Position numbers and translations under genes: made by a program
In this document: piece by piece, positions 7,155-14,711 of the stretch
Layout of the letters: each line of letters starts with the position of its first letter
Numbering within the stretch: position 1 is the first letter of the stretch
Source of the DNA: JAAXHE01 sp964551635
GTDB lineage: Bacteria; Latescibacterota; UBA2968; GCA-2709665
Assembly: GCA_964551635.1 (NCBI GenBank)
Contig: CAZKDZ010000134.1
Location: 1-27,436, forward strand
Direction: 5' to 3'
Length of the DNA stretch: 27,436 nucleotides
The notes under the pieces: model-generated
The model's database searches: none
The model's input: only the letters and a program-made list of their open reading frames with translations
What the model was told of the DNA's origin: nothing

Positions 7155-8825
7155 ATGAATAATGATGTCAAAACGACGGATAGGGCCCATGCCGAATGGG
7201 TGATATCCCGCATGGTCAGGCCTGCAGAGCTGGAGAATTCCGGACAGATCGCGGAGAGCAAGGGTAAGGGCCCGGAGGTCTGGGCGATGTTCTGCGCGAC
7301 GATTCGGGGCGACCTGCAAGCGATTCAGAGGCTTGCCGGGCGCAACCCCGACCTCATCCGCTGTGTACACTACTACACCCAACCCATAAAGTTCGCAGTC
7401 CGCGAGGGTCACGCGGAGATTGTCCGTTATCTTCTGAAAATGGGCGCCAGTCCTTTCTACCGGACCCGGATCTTCCACGACTCGCTGGTCAATCTGGCCG
7501 CCGACCGGGAACACGAGGAGATCGTGAAAATCCTGGAAGAGGCCATCAGCGAAAGGAGCGGCGGGTACAGGCGTGTAACGGAACCCCTTGCGAACGAGCT
7601 CATCGATGCCGTTCGTGCGCGCGATTACGAAAAAACGGCACGCATTGTCCAAAGATCTCCTGAACGCGTCAAATTGAGCAACGCGAACGGGACCACGGCG
7701 CTTCACGAGGCGGTTTCGATCGGCGACTTCCATCTGACTCGACTGCTCCTGGACAACGGGGCCGACATCCAGGCTCAGGCCGGCACGGGCTTCAGCACGG
7801 GACAGAAGCCCATCCACGTCGCACTCTACGCCGGATGGCGGGACCGGATACTCATACGGAAGAAGGCGGCGCTGGCGGGCTATCTGATCGCCCGGGGCGC
7901 GGACTACAATATCCTTGTGGCCTCCGCCGTTGGCGACACCCGCCGCGTCCGGGAGTACCTGGATGCGGAACCCTCGCTGGCGAACTTCCGCGACACCTGC
8001 GAAAGGCTGCCGATTTCCATCGCGGCGGGCCGGGGCCACCACGATATCGTGGAGCTCCTGCTTGAAAGGGGCGCCGATCCCAACGCGCCGGAGCCCGACG
8101 CGCCTCGCGGCAAAGCCCTGCTCGAGGCGGCATTCCATGGACACGCCGCCACCGCCCGGTTGCTTCTCGAACACGGCGCCGACCCCAACGGCAACGTGGA
8201 CTCGACCGGCACGGCATTCCACCATGCCAGAAAGGACCCCGAACTCTACGAACTGATGAAATCGTACGGCGGCAGAGCGGATATCATCCCCCCGATCAGC
8301 GCCGCGGTCAACGCCAACAATCTTGAGCGCGTGGACGAAATTCTCACGCAGAAACCCGAAGAGATCGCGAATGCGAAACTGGGCAACCCCGCACGGCGAG
8401 GCAGGCTGGAAATGGTGAAGCTGCTCCTGAAACACGGTGCGGCCATATCCGGCACGAACCACGGCTCGTTCTTCCGGGTCTACGAAACGGCGGAATTCCT
8501 GCTCAAAAAAGGGGCGAATCCCAATTACAGGAACTGGCAGGGGATCTCTTCCCTCCACTCGATCGCCCACGCGGGAGACGTCCAGAGAGCCGGTCTTCTG
8601 CTGGACTACGGCGCGGAGATTAACGCAATCGAACCCGAGTACTGTTCGACGCCGCTGGGGTTGGCGTGCCGGGCGGGACATGCGCCGATGGCGGAGTTTC
8701 TCCTCCGGAGGGGAGCGGACGCCGGCCTGCCGCACGCCCATCCGTGGGCCAGACCCCTCGCCTGGGCGGAGAAGAAGGGACACCCGGAGGTCGCCCGGAT
8801 TCTACGGGACCACAGGACCGGGTAG
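7155..8825 (+). CDS. Large ankyrin-repeat protein
   Basis: A 556-residue protein made almost entirely of ankyrin repeats, with no signal peptide or transmembrane helix. Good repeats are TALHEAVSIGDFHLTRLLLD-NGAD, PISIAAGRGHHDIVELLLER-GADPN, LLEAAFHGHAATARLLLEHG-ADPNG, LHSIAHAGDVQRAGLLLDYG and LGLACRAGHAPMAEFLLRRG-AD; others are degenerate. ATG 7155 has GAGGA at 7142-7146 with good spacing, so it is preferred over ATG 7080, which has no ribosome site. It is collinear with the C-terminal two thirds of the product at 14712-17414: shared landmarks are the FAVREG block near the start, GADPNG-x-VDS-x-G, YGGRA, and the PLAWAE end. The two are clearly paralogues. Ankyrin arrays bind proteins; no enzymatic domain is present and the partner is unknown. 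Confidence 0.88.
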   Translation: MNNDVKTTDRAHAEWVISRMVRPAELENSGQIAESKGKGPEVWAMFCATIRGDLQAIQRLAGRNPDLIRCVHYYTQPIKFAVREGHAEIVRYLLKMGASPFYRTRIFHDSLVNLAADREHEEIVKILEEAISERSGGYRRVTEPLANELIDAVRARDYEKTARIVQRSPERVKLSNANGTTALHEAVSIGDFHLTRLLLDNGADIQAQAGTGFSTGQKPIHVALYAGWRDRILIRKKAALAGYLIARGADYNILVASAVGDTRRVREYLDAEPSLANFRDTCERLPISIAAGRGHHDIVELLLERGADPNAPEPDAPRGKALLEAAFHGHAATARLLLEHGADPNGNVDSTGTAFHHARKDPELYELMKSYGGRADIIPPISAAVNANNLERVDEILTQKPEEIANAKLGNPARRGRLEMVKLLLKHGAAISGTNHGSFFRVYETAEFLLKKGANPNYRNWQGISSLHSIAHAGDVQRAGLLLDYGAEINAIEPEYCSTPLGLACRAGHAPMAEFLLRRGADAGLPHAHPWARPLAWAEKKGHPEVARILRDHRTG

Positions 8826-8837
8826 AGATACGAACTG

Positions 8838-8850
8838 CCCCGTTCCGGGG
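8838..8850. terminator. Possible hairpin between convergent genes
   Basis: CCCCG-TTC-CGGGG is a five-pair G/C stem with a three-base loop, 13 nt after the ankyrin stop and before the convergent membrane-protein gene. No T-run follows, so it is only a weak terminator candidate. Confidence 0.3.
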
Positions 8851-8914
8851 TTCGAAGGCTGTTTCCGGGGGCGGGATCGACTGCGACTCCCCGAACGCGA
8901 AAACATGCGGGCCG

Positions 8915-9634
8915 TCAGGCCGACTCTCGGGATTTCCACCACCTGGCGATGGGGAAGGGCGCATATACGAGGAAGAACATGGCCAGCCCAATGACGTCCA
9001 GAAAGACGAGGTACCACGGCCACGGCAGAAAGAAGAAGGGCGACACCGTTCCCCACGGAGGCGAGGAGAGGTACATATAATTCGAACCGGAGAGCAGATT
9101 GACAACAGCTGCAACCGCCGCGAGGACGTGCAGCCAGAGAAATGCACGGAAGAGCCCGCCCGGAGTTGGCCGCATCTTCAGGCCCCAGGTGGCGTACAGG
9201 ATCCCGGCAACGATTCCTGAATGTGAGAAGAAATATTGGAAGAACCGGTACTCCGGATAGTCAACCGCCAGATTTCCCGGCGTGATCACCGCGTTCGCGG
9301 ATCCGGCGAGACCCCAGAAGTAGGCGACTTCATAGAACCTCTGATTGTGAAACAGCAGGGCAAGGGAGGTCAGGAAGGTCGCCACGCCGCAGAGGTGGAG
9401 GGGCAGGAAGTATCGCAGAAAGACACCCGGGCCGTATCCGGCGACCCGGAAACCCCAATGGATCAGTTCGTTGCCGAGGAGGACGCCTGCCAGAACAAAA
9501 CCCACGACGGCCGCGGCGCGTGAGCCGATCCGCTTCGCGATCAGCGACAGCAGAATCGGCAGGACCAGCGTCAACGCCATCGCGACCAGGTGCGGGGCGC
9601 CGAACGTCTTGAATCCGCCGGTCAACGCGCCCAT
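8915..9634 (-). CDS. TIGR02206/YwaF-family integral membrane protein
   Basis: A 239-residue protein with about seven hydrophobic helices. Family marks are the FGAPHLVAMALTLVLPILLS start, FLPLHLCGVATFL in the middle, GSANAVITPGN, and FFQYFFSHSGIVAGILYATW with paired aromatic and His residues. This resembles the YwaF/TIGR02206 membrane proteins, whose function is not established. ATG 9634 is chosen; a GTG at 9670 would add 12 Gly/Arg-rich residues. The start overlaps the stop of the upstream lyase gene by 13 nt, so the two are probably translationally coupled. Nothing in the sequence shows a transport substrate. Confidence 0.8.
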   Translation of the reverse strand: MGALTGGFKTFGAPHLVAMALTLVLPILLSLIAKRIGSRAAAVVGFVLAGVLLGNELIHWGFRVAGYGPGVFLRYFLPLHLCGVATFLTSLALLFHNQRFYEVAYFWGLAGSANAVITPGNLAVDYPEYRFFQYFFSHSGIVAGILYATWGLKMRPTPGGLFRAFLWLHVLAAVAAVVNLLSGSNYMYLSSPPWGTVSPFFFLPWPWYLVFLDVIGLAMFFLVYAPFPIARWWKSRESA

Positions 9635-11583
9635 CCCTCGCCCGATGCCAGGTCTCTTCCCACCCGCCACGTCTCACCGGACGCGGTGACGGTCATCTCC
9701 ACGCGGTTGTCGCCCGCCCGCAACTCCGCCGGCAATTCCGCCGATACGGCCGGCGTACCGGTACCTCGATAGGGAAAGATCACCGCCCCGAAAGCCGCTG
9801 GCGCATGGTCTTCCAGCGCGAACCGGAACGCCTTTCGCGGCGTACGATGGCCGTATTCCCACGCGAACCAGCCCGTTTCTTCAATCATCGACGCCGGGAA
9901 CCCGGCAACCGCCTGCACCAGGACGTTTGCATCGTCAAACAGGGTGAACGCCCGGTTTTCCGCGTGGTCGAACGTGACGTCGCCGGGCGCAAGCTGGAAA
10001 TGCAGGTCCAGCTGACCCGGCGCAATGCCGATCGCCTCGTCGAGCAGAACGAAGAAGCGACGGTCCACGAACCATACGGAACGACGGTGGATCAGACCGG
10101 GATACGACCCGTTCTCTACCACCAGCACGTCCGTGTCCTCCCCCTCGGAGACCCACATCAGTTCGCGCGCGTCGTCGGCGATATCCCGGCCGTCCAGCGT
10201 CAGGGTCTGGTGAACCGAGGTCTGCCGGTGCCAGGCCCGAGCCTCCTTGTCCCGTCCATAGGTGTAAAAGCCCGTATCGTTCATCAGCCAGCGCCCGTAG
10301 GCGTACAACTCGAACGTCCCGTTGTCGGGCTGGTCGTGGCTTGATATTGCGGGCGGCGAGCAGTGCAGCGCCATGTGGATCTGATCCGGACCCCAGTCAT
10401 CGCGCATCACGTAGAAACCTGCCTCCGTGAATGCGCGGCTCTTCCCTTCAGGCAGTTCGTTACGATTCAGATTCGCCCTTGCCGCGTATTTGGGATCCCC
10501 CAACAATTCCGATGCACCCACCAACTCGCCGTATAGCGGCCACTTTGTCCGGTCGCCCGTGGCGACCGAAGGGCGGGAACCGTCTCCGAACATCGGTGGG
10601 GTGAGATCGGGCGACGCGATCCAGAAGATGTAGTCGTACATCCTCCGCACGCGCTCCAGGAATTCCGGCGAAGCCTGGATGTCAAAGACCTCGAGACGCG
10701 ACAGGATTTCCACGGCGTCGCGCAGGACACCCTGGTGATATCCGAACGACCACTCCCGCTGGACGCCGTCCGACGTGGTCTGCGCCAGGATGTTTTCCTC
10801 CACGCGCGCCAGGCCCAGTTCCATCCAGTCGCGCGCTTCCCTGAACTCGCTGAACGTATAGGCGACGTTGATAAACCCGCGCTGTTCGAACACCGCCTTG
10901 TTGTGGATGAGGCCCATGGGAATCAGCGTCGTTTTTGTCTGATGGTCATATACAGTTGCGAGCAGCACGCCCAGAAACTCCGGCGTGAACGCCTCGGACT
11001 GAATCAACCCGCGAAAAGCCGCGCAGATGTTCGTTGCCCGGATGCCCGTCTGCAGGTCCAGCCATGCGAATCCTTTCCACCATTTGTATACGGGATGGGT
11101 TCTGGTGTGTTTTTCGAGCGGATGTTTTGATATCCAGTCGAACGCCAAATCGACGAATGCCTTCGCGTACTTTTCATCGCGCGATGACGCATAGGCGTTT
11201 ACGAGTGGCGCGGCCCAGTAGAAGCGGTAGACGACGCATACCCACTCGATATCGCCGGGCGGGTCCCATTCCCAGTCGAAATCGTCGCCATATTGCGCCT
11301 CGTCGTACGGCCCCCATTGGATGATACGGCGGCAGATCTTGTCCGCCTCTGTATGATCACCCTCTTCAACCACCTCCATCAGCGGAAATATCGCCCTGTA
11401 ATAGTCGCGCAGGGCCGAAAGGGCGCCCATCCTGTCGCCAGCGTCGGCCGCCTGTTTCACGGCTTCCAGCCCCGCCGCAGTCAGATCCAGTTTTTCAAGT
11501 ATGCGTTCCGGATCGAACGATGTCAGCGGCATCTCGTGATCAATTTGGTCCGCGCCCGCGGGGCGCTCCGTGACGTAAGTCAT
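9622..11583 (-). CDS. Heparinase II/III-family polysaccharide lyase
   Basis: This is a 653-residue protein. The N-terminal half is an all-helical toroid (YYRAIFPLM, WEWDPPGDIEWVCVVYRFYW, RATNICAAFRGLI, REWSFGYHQGVLRDAVEIL) like alginate-lyase/heparinase II N-domains. The C-terminal half is the heparinase II/III beta-sandwich with the signature SSHDQPDNGTFELYAYGRWL around His416, plus tryptophan-rich sheets (SVWFVDRRFFVLLDEA). Family members cleave acidic polysaccharides by beta-elimination. No signal peptide is evident from the ATG at 11583, which has a strong GAGGGAAGGGAA site, so it may act on imported oligosaccharides. The open frame runs 112 codons further upstream, but that stretch is antisense noise over an XRE pseudogene. 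Substrate cannot be named. Confidence 0.85.
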   Translation of the reverse strand: MTYVTERPAGADQIDHEMPLTSFDPERILEKLDLTAAGLEAVKQAADAGDRMGALSALRDYYRAIFPLMEVVEEGDHTEADKICRRIIQWGPYDEAQYGDDFDWEWDPPGDIEWVCVVYRFYWAAPLVNAYASSRDEKYAKAFVDLAFDWISKHPLEKHTRTHPVYKWWKGFAWLDLQTGIRATNICAAFRGLIQSEAFTPEFLGVLLATVYDHQTKTTLIPMGLIHNKAVFEQRGFINVAYTFSEFREARDWMELGLARVEENILAQTTSDGVQREWSFGYHQGVLRDAVEILSRLEVFDIQASPEFLERVRRMYDYIFWIASPDLTPPMFGDGSRPSVATGDRTKWPLYGELVGASELLGDPKYAARANLNRNELPEGKSRAFTEAGFYVMRDDWGPDQIHMALHCSPPAISSHDQPDNGTFELYAYGRWLMNDTGFYTYGRDKEARAWHRQTSVHQTLTLDGRDIADDARELMWVSEGEDTDVLVVENGSYPGLIHRRSVWFVDRRFFVLLDEAIGIAPGQLDLHFQLAPGDVTFDHAENRAFTLFDDANVLVQAVAGFPASMIEETGWFAWEYGHRTPRKAFRFALEDHAPAAFGAVIFPYRGTGTPAVSAELPAELRAGDNRVEMTVTASGETWRVGRDLASGEGWAR

Positions 11584-11690
11584 TTCCCTTCCCTCGATGT
11601 CAAGTCTTGGAACCGGCGAATTCCATTTCCTGCGTATGGGATTCCTTCGAAGCGCTCGTAAATTACGCTCCATCCGTCGTGTTGGCAATA

Positions 11691-11951
11691 CTATTGTTGA
11701 GGAATTTCGAGGAAGGCGATACATGGATGGAAAGGATGAACAGGATGAATTCTCCGGAGCGCGTCGGCCGAGGCGCCAAGTGTTTTGCACAGGGCCGGAA
11801 ATGTCCCTATATTGGGCACCAACTCCACGTTCTCCCACCTGGAAACGGCCTGTACGCTGATGCAGACGGTGTTTCCAGGCTTTACACGGGAAAGCGCGTT
11901 CCGCTTGCGTCGATCTCAAGTCCGTCGTCCAATTCTACCGGTCTGAATCAT
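11691..11951 (-). pseudogene. XRE-family HTH regulator remnant with in-frame stop
   Basis: On the minus strand an ATG at 11951 preceded by a textbook GGGAGG (7-nt spacing) opens MIQTGRIGRRT, then TGA (11918-11916), then DRRKRNALSRVKPGNTVC, ISVQAVSRWEN and VELVPNIGTFPALCKTLG, then ASADAL. This matches the XRE/HTH_3 layout: IGxxIRxxRKxxx, recognition helix VSxQAVSxWEN, xxPDIxxxPxLxxxLGVSxDxL. The middle, where the TQExLA helix should be, is poorly conserved. After SADAL the frame runs into a dispersed repeat (IHPVHPFHP) and ends at 11691. It is a regulator killed by a nonsense codon, with its 3' end replaced by repeat DNA. The TGA should be checked against reads before it is accepted. Confidence 0.72.
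11721..11750. repeat. Dispersed GGATGAACAGGATGAA-type repeat
   Basis: ACATGGATGGAAAGGATGAA followed by CAGGATGAAT is a tandem-like run of GGATG units. Similar strings recur in intergenic DNA of many environmental bacterial genomes. Here it sits exactly where homology of the XRE remnant stops. Confidence 0.5.
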
Positions 11952-12201
11952 TGTAACGCCTCCCTTCCCGGGTGTATGCGAAACCGCTTTACTTCAAGCC
12001 TCTGAATGTCGAAAAAAGCGTAAAAGCCCGGACGCCGGTATCGGTGAAGATGAAATTCTGTCAACCCCAAGTTTCCTTTCCAAAAATTCCTCACCATTCG
12101 ACCGCCGATTCAGGCAACTTATTTCCGGGACAGGACACTGGCTGAGGTCATTGAAGAGCAGCGATGTTAAGTCCATACCGCCGTTCTTTGTGTATATTTG
12201 A

Positions 12202-12239
12202 AAGTGGCACTTGCAAATTGCACTTTATTTCGGTACATT
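12202..12239 (+). promoter_or_regulatory. Promoter and repeat-type operator of the DUF4143 ATPase gene
   Basis: TTGCAA (12211-12216), a 17-bp spacer and TACATT (12234-12239) make a plausible sigma-70 promoter. The start codon is only 12 nt beyond the -10 box, with no Shine-Dalgarno site, so the mRNA would be leaderless or nearly so. Overlapping it are an imperfect inverted repeat AAGTGGCA (12202-12209)/TGCACTT (12219-12225) and a direct repeat GCACTT (12207 and 12220), candidate regulator sites. Confidence 0.45.
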
Positions 12240-12250
12240 TCGCAATACTT

Positions 12251-13432
12251 ATGATTGCTCGCGAGATCACAGACAGACTGGTCGCGCTATTCCGCCAGTA
12301 CCCGTTTGTTACTTTGACGGGCCCACGGCAGTCCGGCAAGACGACGCTCTGTCGCGCCGCGTTTCCCCATCTCAAATACGTCAACCTGGAGGCGCCCGAT
12401 CAGCGCCTGTTCGCCGAAACCGACCCTCGCGGATTTCTTTCGCAGCACGGCGACGGCGTCATTCTGGATGAAATCCAGCGGGTCCCGCAACTCCTTTCCT
12501 ACCTTCAGGTTCTCGCCGACGAAAATGGTGGAAACAGTCTTTACGTCCTCACCGGCAGCGAGCAGTTCAGGCTCTCAGATACCATCAGCCAGTCTCTGGC
12601 GGGACGTACGGCGCTGCTGTGCCTGCTGCCGTTCACGATTGACGAACGGCGTCGCGCGGGCGCCGGCGGCAGTGTCGACGACATCCTGTACTCCGGTTTT
12701 TATCCACGAATCCACGATCAGAAACTGGAGCCACGGCAGGCGCTGGGCGACTATTTCGAGACCTACGTCGAGCGAGACGTGCGTCGCCTCGGTGAAATCC
12801 GCAATCTCAGCAGTTTTCGTCGATTCGCGCGTCTGTGCGCCGGGCGCGTGGGGCAACTGCTGAATGTCTCATCACTGGGCGCCGACGCGGGCGTTTCACA
12901 TACCACCGCGCGTGAGTGGCTGTCAATTCTCGAAGCCAGCTACGTTGTCTTCCAACTCCCGCCCTTCTTCGCAAATATTCGCAAGCGCCTGATAAAATCG
13001 CCCAAACTCTACTTTTACGACGTGGGATTGGCGAGTTATCTGATCGGAATCGAAAACGCCGGTCAGATCGCGACCCATCCGCTGCGTGGCGCTCTGTTCG
13101 AAAGTGCCGTTGTCGCCGAGGCAGTGAAGTACCTGTTCAATCGCGGCCGCCGGTCCAATCTGTCCTTTTTCCGCGACATACGCGGCCTCGAGTGCGACCT
13201 TCTCTACGAAACAGGAAATCGAATTGGCGCTATAGAGGTCAAATCCGGCGCCACAGTCGCATCGGACTACTTCGATGGACTGAACCGGACCGCCAGGCTT
13301 CTGCCGCAGATTTCGGACCGGGGACTGGTCTATGGGGGTTCGTTTCGACAGACCAGAGGCAATGTCGAAGTGGTAACGCTGGACGACATCAACGACTTGC
13401 TACAACGATTCGACAATGGCGAGAAAAACTGA
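12251..13432 (+). CDS. AAA (AAA_14) ATPase with DUF4143 C-terminal domain
   Basis: A 393-residue protein of the common ATP-binding/DUF4143 family. The N-terminal AAA domain has Walker A GPRQSGKTT (24-32), Walker B VILDEIQ (70-76) and a sensor segment YVLTGSEQF. A winged-helix-like middle (LLNVSSLGADAGVSHTTARE, then WLSILEASYVVF) leads to DUF4143: KLYFYDVGLASYLIG, then FESAVVAEAVKYLFN, and a PD-(D/E)xK-like core with Asp316 (RGLECDLLYE) and Glu329-x-Lys331 (AIEVKSG). ATG 12251 is chosen over an earlier in-frame ATG at 12164, whose 29 extra residues cross the promoter. These ATPases are abundant in anaerobes and environmental bacteria, and their role is not settled. The nuclease-like core looks complete, but nuclease activity has not been generally shown for the family as far as I know. 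Confidence 0.9.
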   Translation: MIAREITDRLVALFRQYPFVTLTGPRQSGKTTLCRAAFPHLKYVNLEAPDQRLFAETDPRGFLSQHGDGVILDEIQRVPQLLSYLQVLADENGGNSLYVLTGSEQFRLSDTISQSLAGRTALLCLLPFTIDERRRAGAGGSVDDILYSGFYPRIHDQKLEPRQALGDYFETYVERDVRRLGEIRNLSSFRRFARLCAGRVGQLLNVSSLGADAGVSHTTAREWLSILEASYVVFQLPPFFANIRKRLIKSPKLYFYDVGLASYLIGIENAGQIATHPLRGALFESAVVAEAVKYLFNRGRRSNLSFFRDIRGLECDLLYETGNRIGAIEVKSGATVASDYFDGLNRTARLLPQISDRGLVYGGSFRQTRGNVEVVTLDDINDLLQRFDNGEKN

Positions 13433-13462
13433 TAAGCAACTGAAAAACCGGGATTTGTAATT

Positions 13463-14437
13463 ATGGACTCAATTCGTCTGGGTCTGGTCGGATCGGGCGG
13501 CATGGCGCAAAGCCGTGCTCGTACATTCTCAGATTTGCAGGGATGCAGGCTGACCGCACTGGCCGCCAGGAACCCGCACACGGGCGCGGAACTTGCCCGT
13601 CAATACGGTCTGCCACTGCTGGGTGGCTGGGAGGACCTGGTCGGCCGTTCCGACGTTGACGCGGTTGTGGTCTGCACCAGCAACGACAGCCATGGGCCCA
13701 TCGCCCGTGCGTCCCTGGAGTCCGGCAAGCCCGTCTTTCTCGAATACCCTCTCGCGCGACACGTTGACGAAGGGACCGCCCTGGTCGACCTGGCGCGTTC
13801 GACCGGCACGGTGCTGCGCGTGGCCCATCCGGAGGTCGTGTCCGGCGCACACCGGCAACTCAAGGAGACCGTCGGTTCGCTGGGCGGCCTGTTGCTGGCA
13901 TTATTCGTGCGGCTGACGCCGGGGAGAGGGGCGCGGCCGGAGGTGTTGTTCAACATCCACGCGTCGGGGCCGCCGAGTCTCTTCTTCGTCTACCAGGTGT
14001 TCCCGTTGGTTGACCTGTTCGGCCCGGCGTCCTGGGTTGAAGGATACGCACACTATGACGGCATGGACAGCAACGGCACATACAAACGCTTCGTCAATCG
14101 CGTCGCCGTCGGATTCGCGAGCGGCGGAACAGCGGAATGGACCTGGGCGGGCGGGATTTCAATCGGAAATGCAGAACAGGTTCAGCGGTTCGTGCTGGAG
14201 GGAGGGACGCTGGTCCACGAGGGTGGCGCCTGGCATATCTCGGCTGCGGACGGCAAAGAGGTATCGCTGCCGGCCGCGGGACAGGAGACGTCGCTGGAAG
14301 AACTCTTTCTGGAGGAAGTACGCGGCAGAAAGGATGATTGGCGATCGGATTTGGAAACGGCCCTCGAAGCCGTTCGCATTGGGCTGGGCGCCGAGGAAGC
14401 GGCGAACCGCGGCGGTCGTGTGCGTCTCCGGGACTGA
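13463..14437 (+). CDS. Gfo/Idh/MocA-type oxidoreductase with EYP motif (biliverdin-reductase-like)
   Basis: A 324-residue protein. The N-terminal Rossmann fold has GLVGSGGMA (7-15) and VDAVVVCTSNDSHGPIA (65-81). The family's catalytic EKP motif is instead EYP (94-96, FLEYPLA), so the usual active-site lysine is absent. EYP is found in biliverdin reductases, and the following LRVAHPEVVSGAHRQLKETV and the C-terminal sheet (LFGPASWVEGYAHY, FVNRVAVGFASGGTAEWTW) fit that branch in layout. No haem oxygenase or bilin gene is visible nearby, so a sugar dehydrogenase-like or non-catalytic role is equally possible. It lies 30 nt behind the DUF4143 gene on the same strand and may share its transcript. 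Confidence 0.85.
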   Translation: MDSIRLGLVGSGGMAQSRARTFSDLQGCRLTALAARNPHTGAELARQYGLPLLGGWEDLVGRSDVDAVVVCTSNDSHGPIARASLESGKPVFLEYPLARHVDEGTALVDLARSTGTVLRVAHPEVVSGAHRQLKETVGSLGGLLLALFVRLTPGRGARPEVLFNIHASGPPSLFFVYQVFPLVDLFGPASWVEGYAHYDGMDSNGTYKRFVNRVAVGFASGGTAEWTWAGGISIGNAEQVQRFVLEGGTLVHEGGAWHISAADGKEVSLPAAGQETSLEELFLEEVRGRKDDWRSDLETALEAVRIGLGAEEAANRGGRVRLRD

Positions 14438-14471
14438 CGGTTGAGAATGTGATTTCGCAAAAATCGCGCGC

Positions 14472-14690
14472 TCAGTCCTCGGGCGGCCCGAAGGCGGCCA
14501 TGTAGAGGCGCGTCCGCTCGTTGAGCACCCCATAGAACGCGCGCGTGTCCGGGTCGGGATGGTCACGCCAGAATACCGCCGGAATCCCGGAATCGTTGGC
14601 AAGCGGCGGGCGATGGCGGTGACCGTAGTAAATCTGCACGGTTTTACGCGGGGCCTGCGTGGGGCGCGTGTTCGCGGTATGCAGAAATCT
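14472..14690 (-). pseudogene. 3' remnant of a phytanoyl-CoA dioxygenase family gene
   Basis: On the minus strand, ending in TGA at 14474-14472, one frame reads FLHTANTRPTQAPRKTVQ, then IYYGHRHRPPLANDSGIPAV, then FWRDHPDPDTRAFYGVLNE and RTRLYMAAFGPPED. This is the typical C-terminal end of PhyH-family Fe(II)/2-oxoglutarate dioxygenases: the distal His (LHTAN) and the Arg that binds 2-oxoglutarate (PRKTVQIYYG). Upstream the frame meets a stop just past 14690, and no start or N-terminal 200 residues (with the HxD motif) are present. About 70 of an expected 250-300 residues remain. The truncation point falls at the start of the phosphoesterase-ankyrin gene, suggesting replacement by insertion or rearrangement. 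Confidence 0.75.
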
Positions 14691-14711
14691 ACAAACTGTA
14701 CGGAAGCTTTA

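Larger units (their letters stand above)
11584..12250. other. 667-bp gene-poor interval
   Basis: The stretch separates the divergent lyase and DUF4143 ATPase genes. It holds the upstream ribosome site of the lyase (just above 11583), the GGATG repeat (11721-11750), the XRE remnant (up to 11951) and the ATPase promoter region (12202-12239). From about 11965 to 12195 I see no recognisable coding remnant on either strand. Confidence 0.6.

Noticed and set aside
7098..8783. 561-codon minus-strand ORF across the ankyrin gene
   Set aside because: No recognisable fold; a shadow of the repeat-rich plus-strand gene.
11584..11919. 112-residue N-terminal extension of the heparinase-family ORF
   Set aside because: It is out of frame with, and overlaps, the XRE remnant on the same strand, and a strong ribosome site marks the start at 11583.
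14559..14711. N-terminal extension of the phosphoesterase-ankyrin ORF
   Set aside because: It lies antisense to the PhyH remnant and would bury the signal peptide 51 residues inside the protein.
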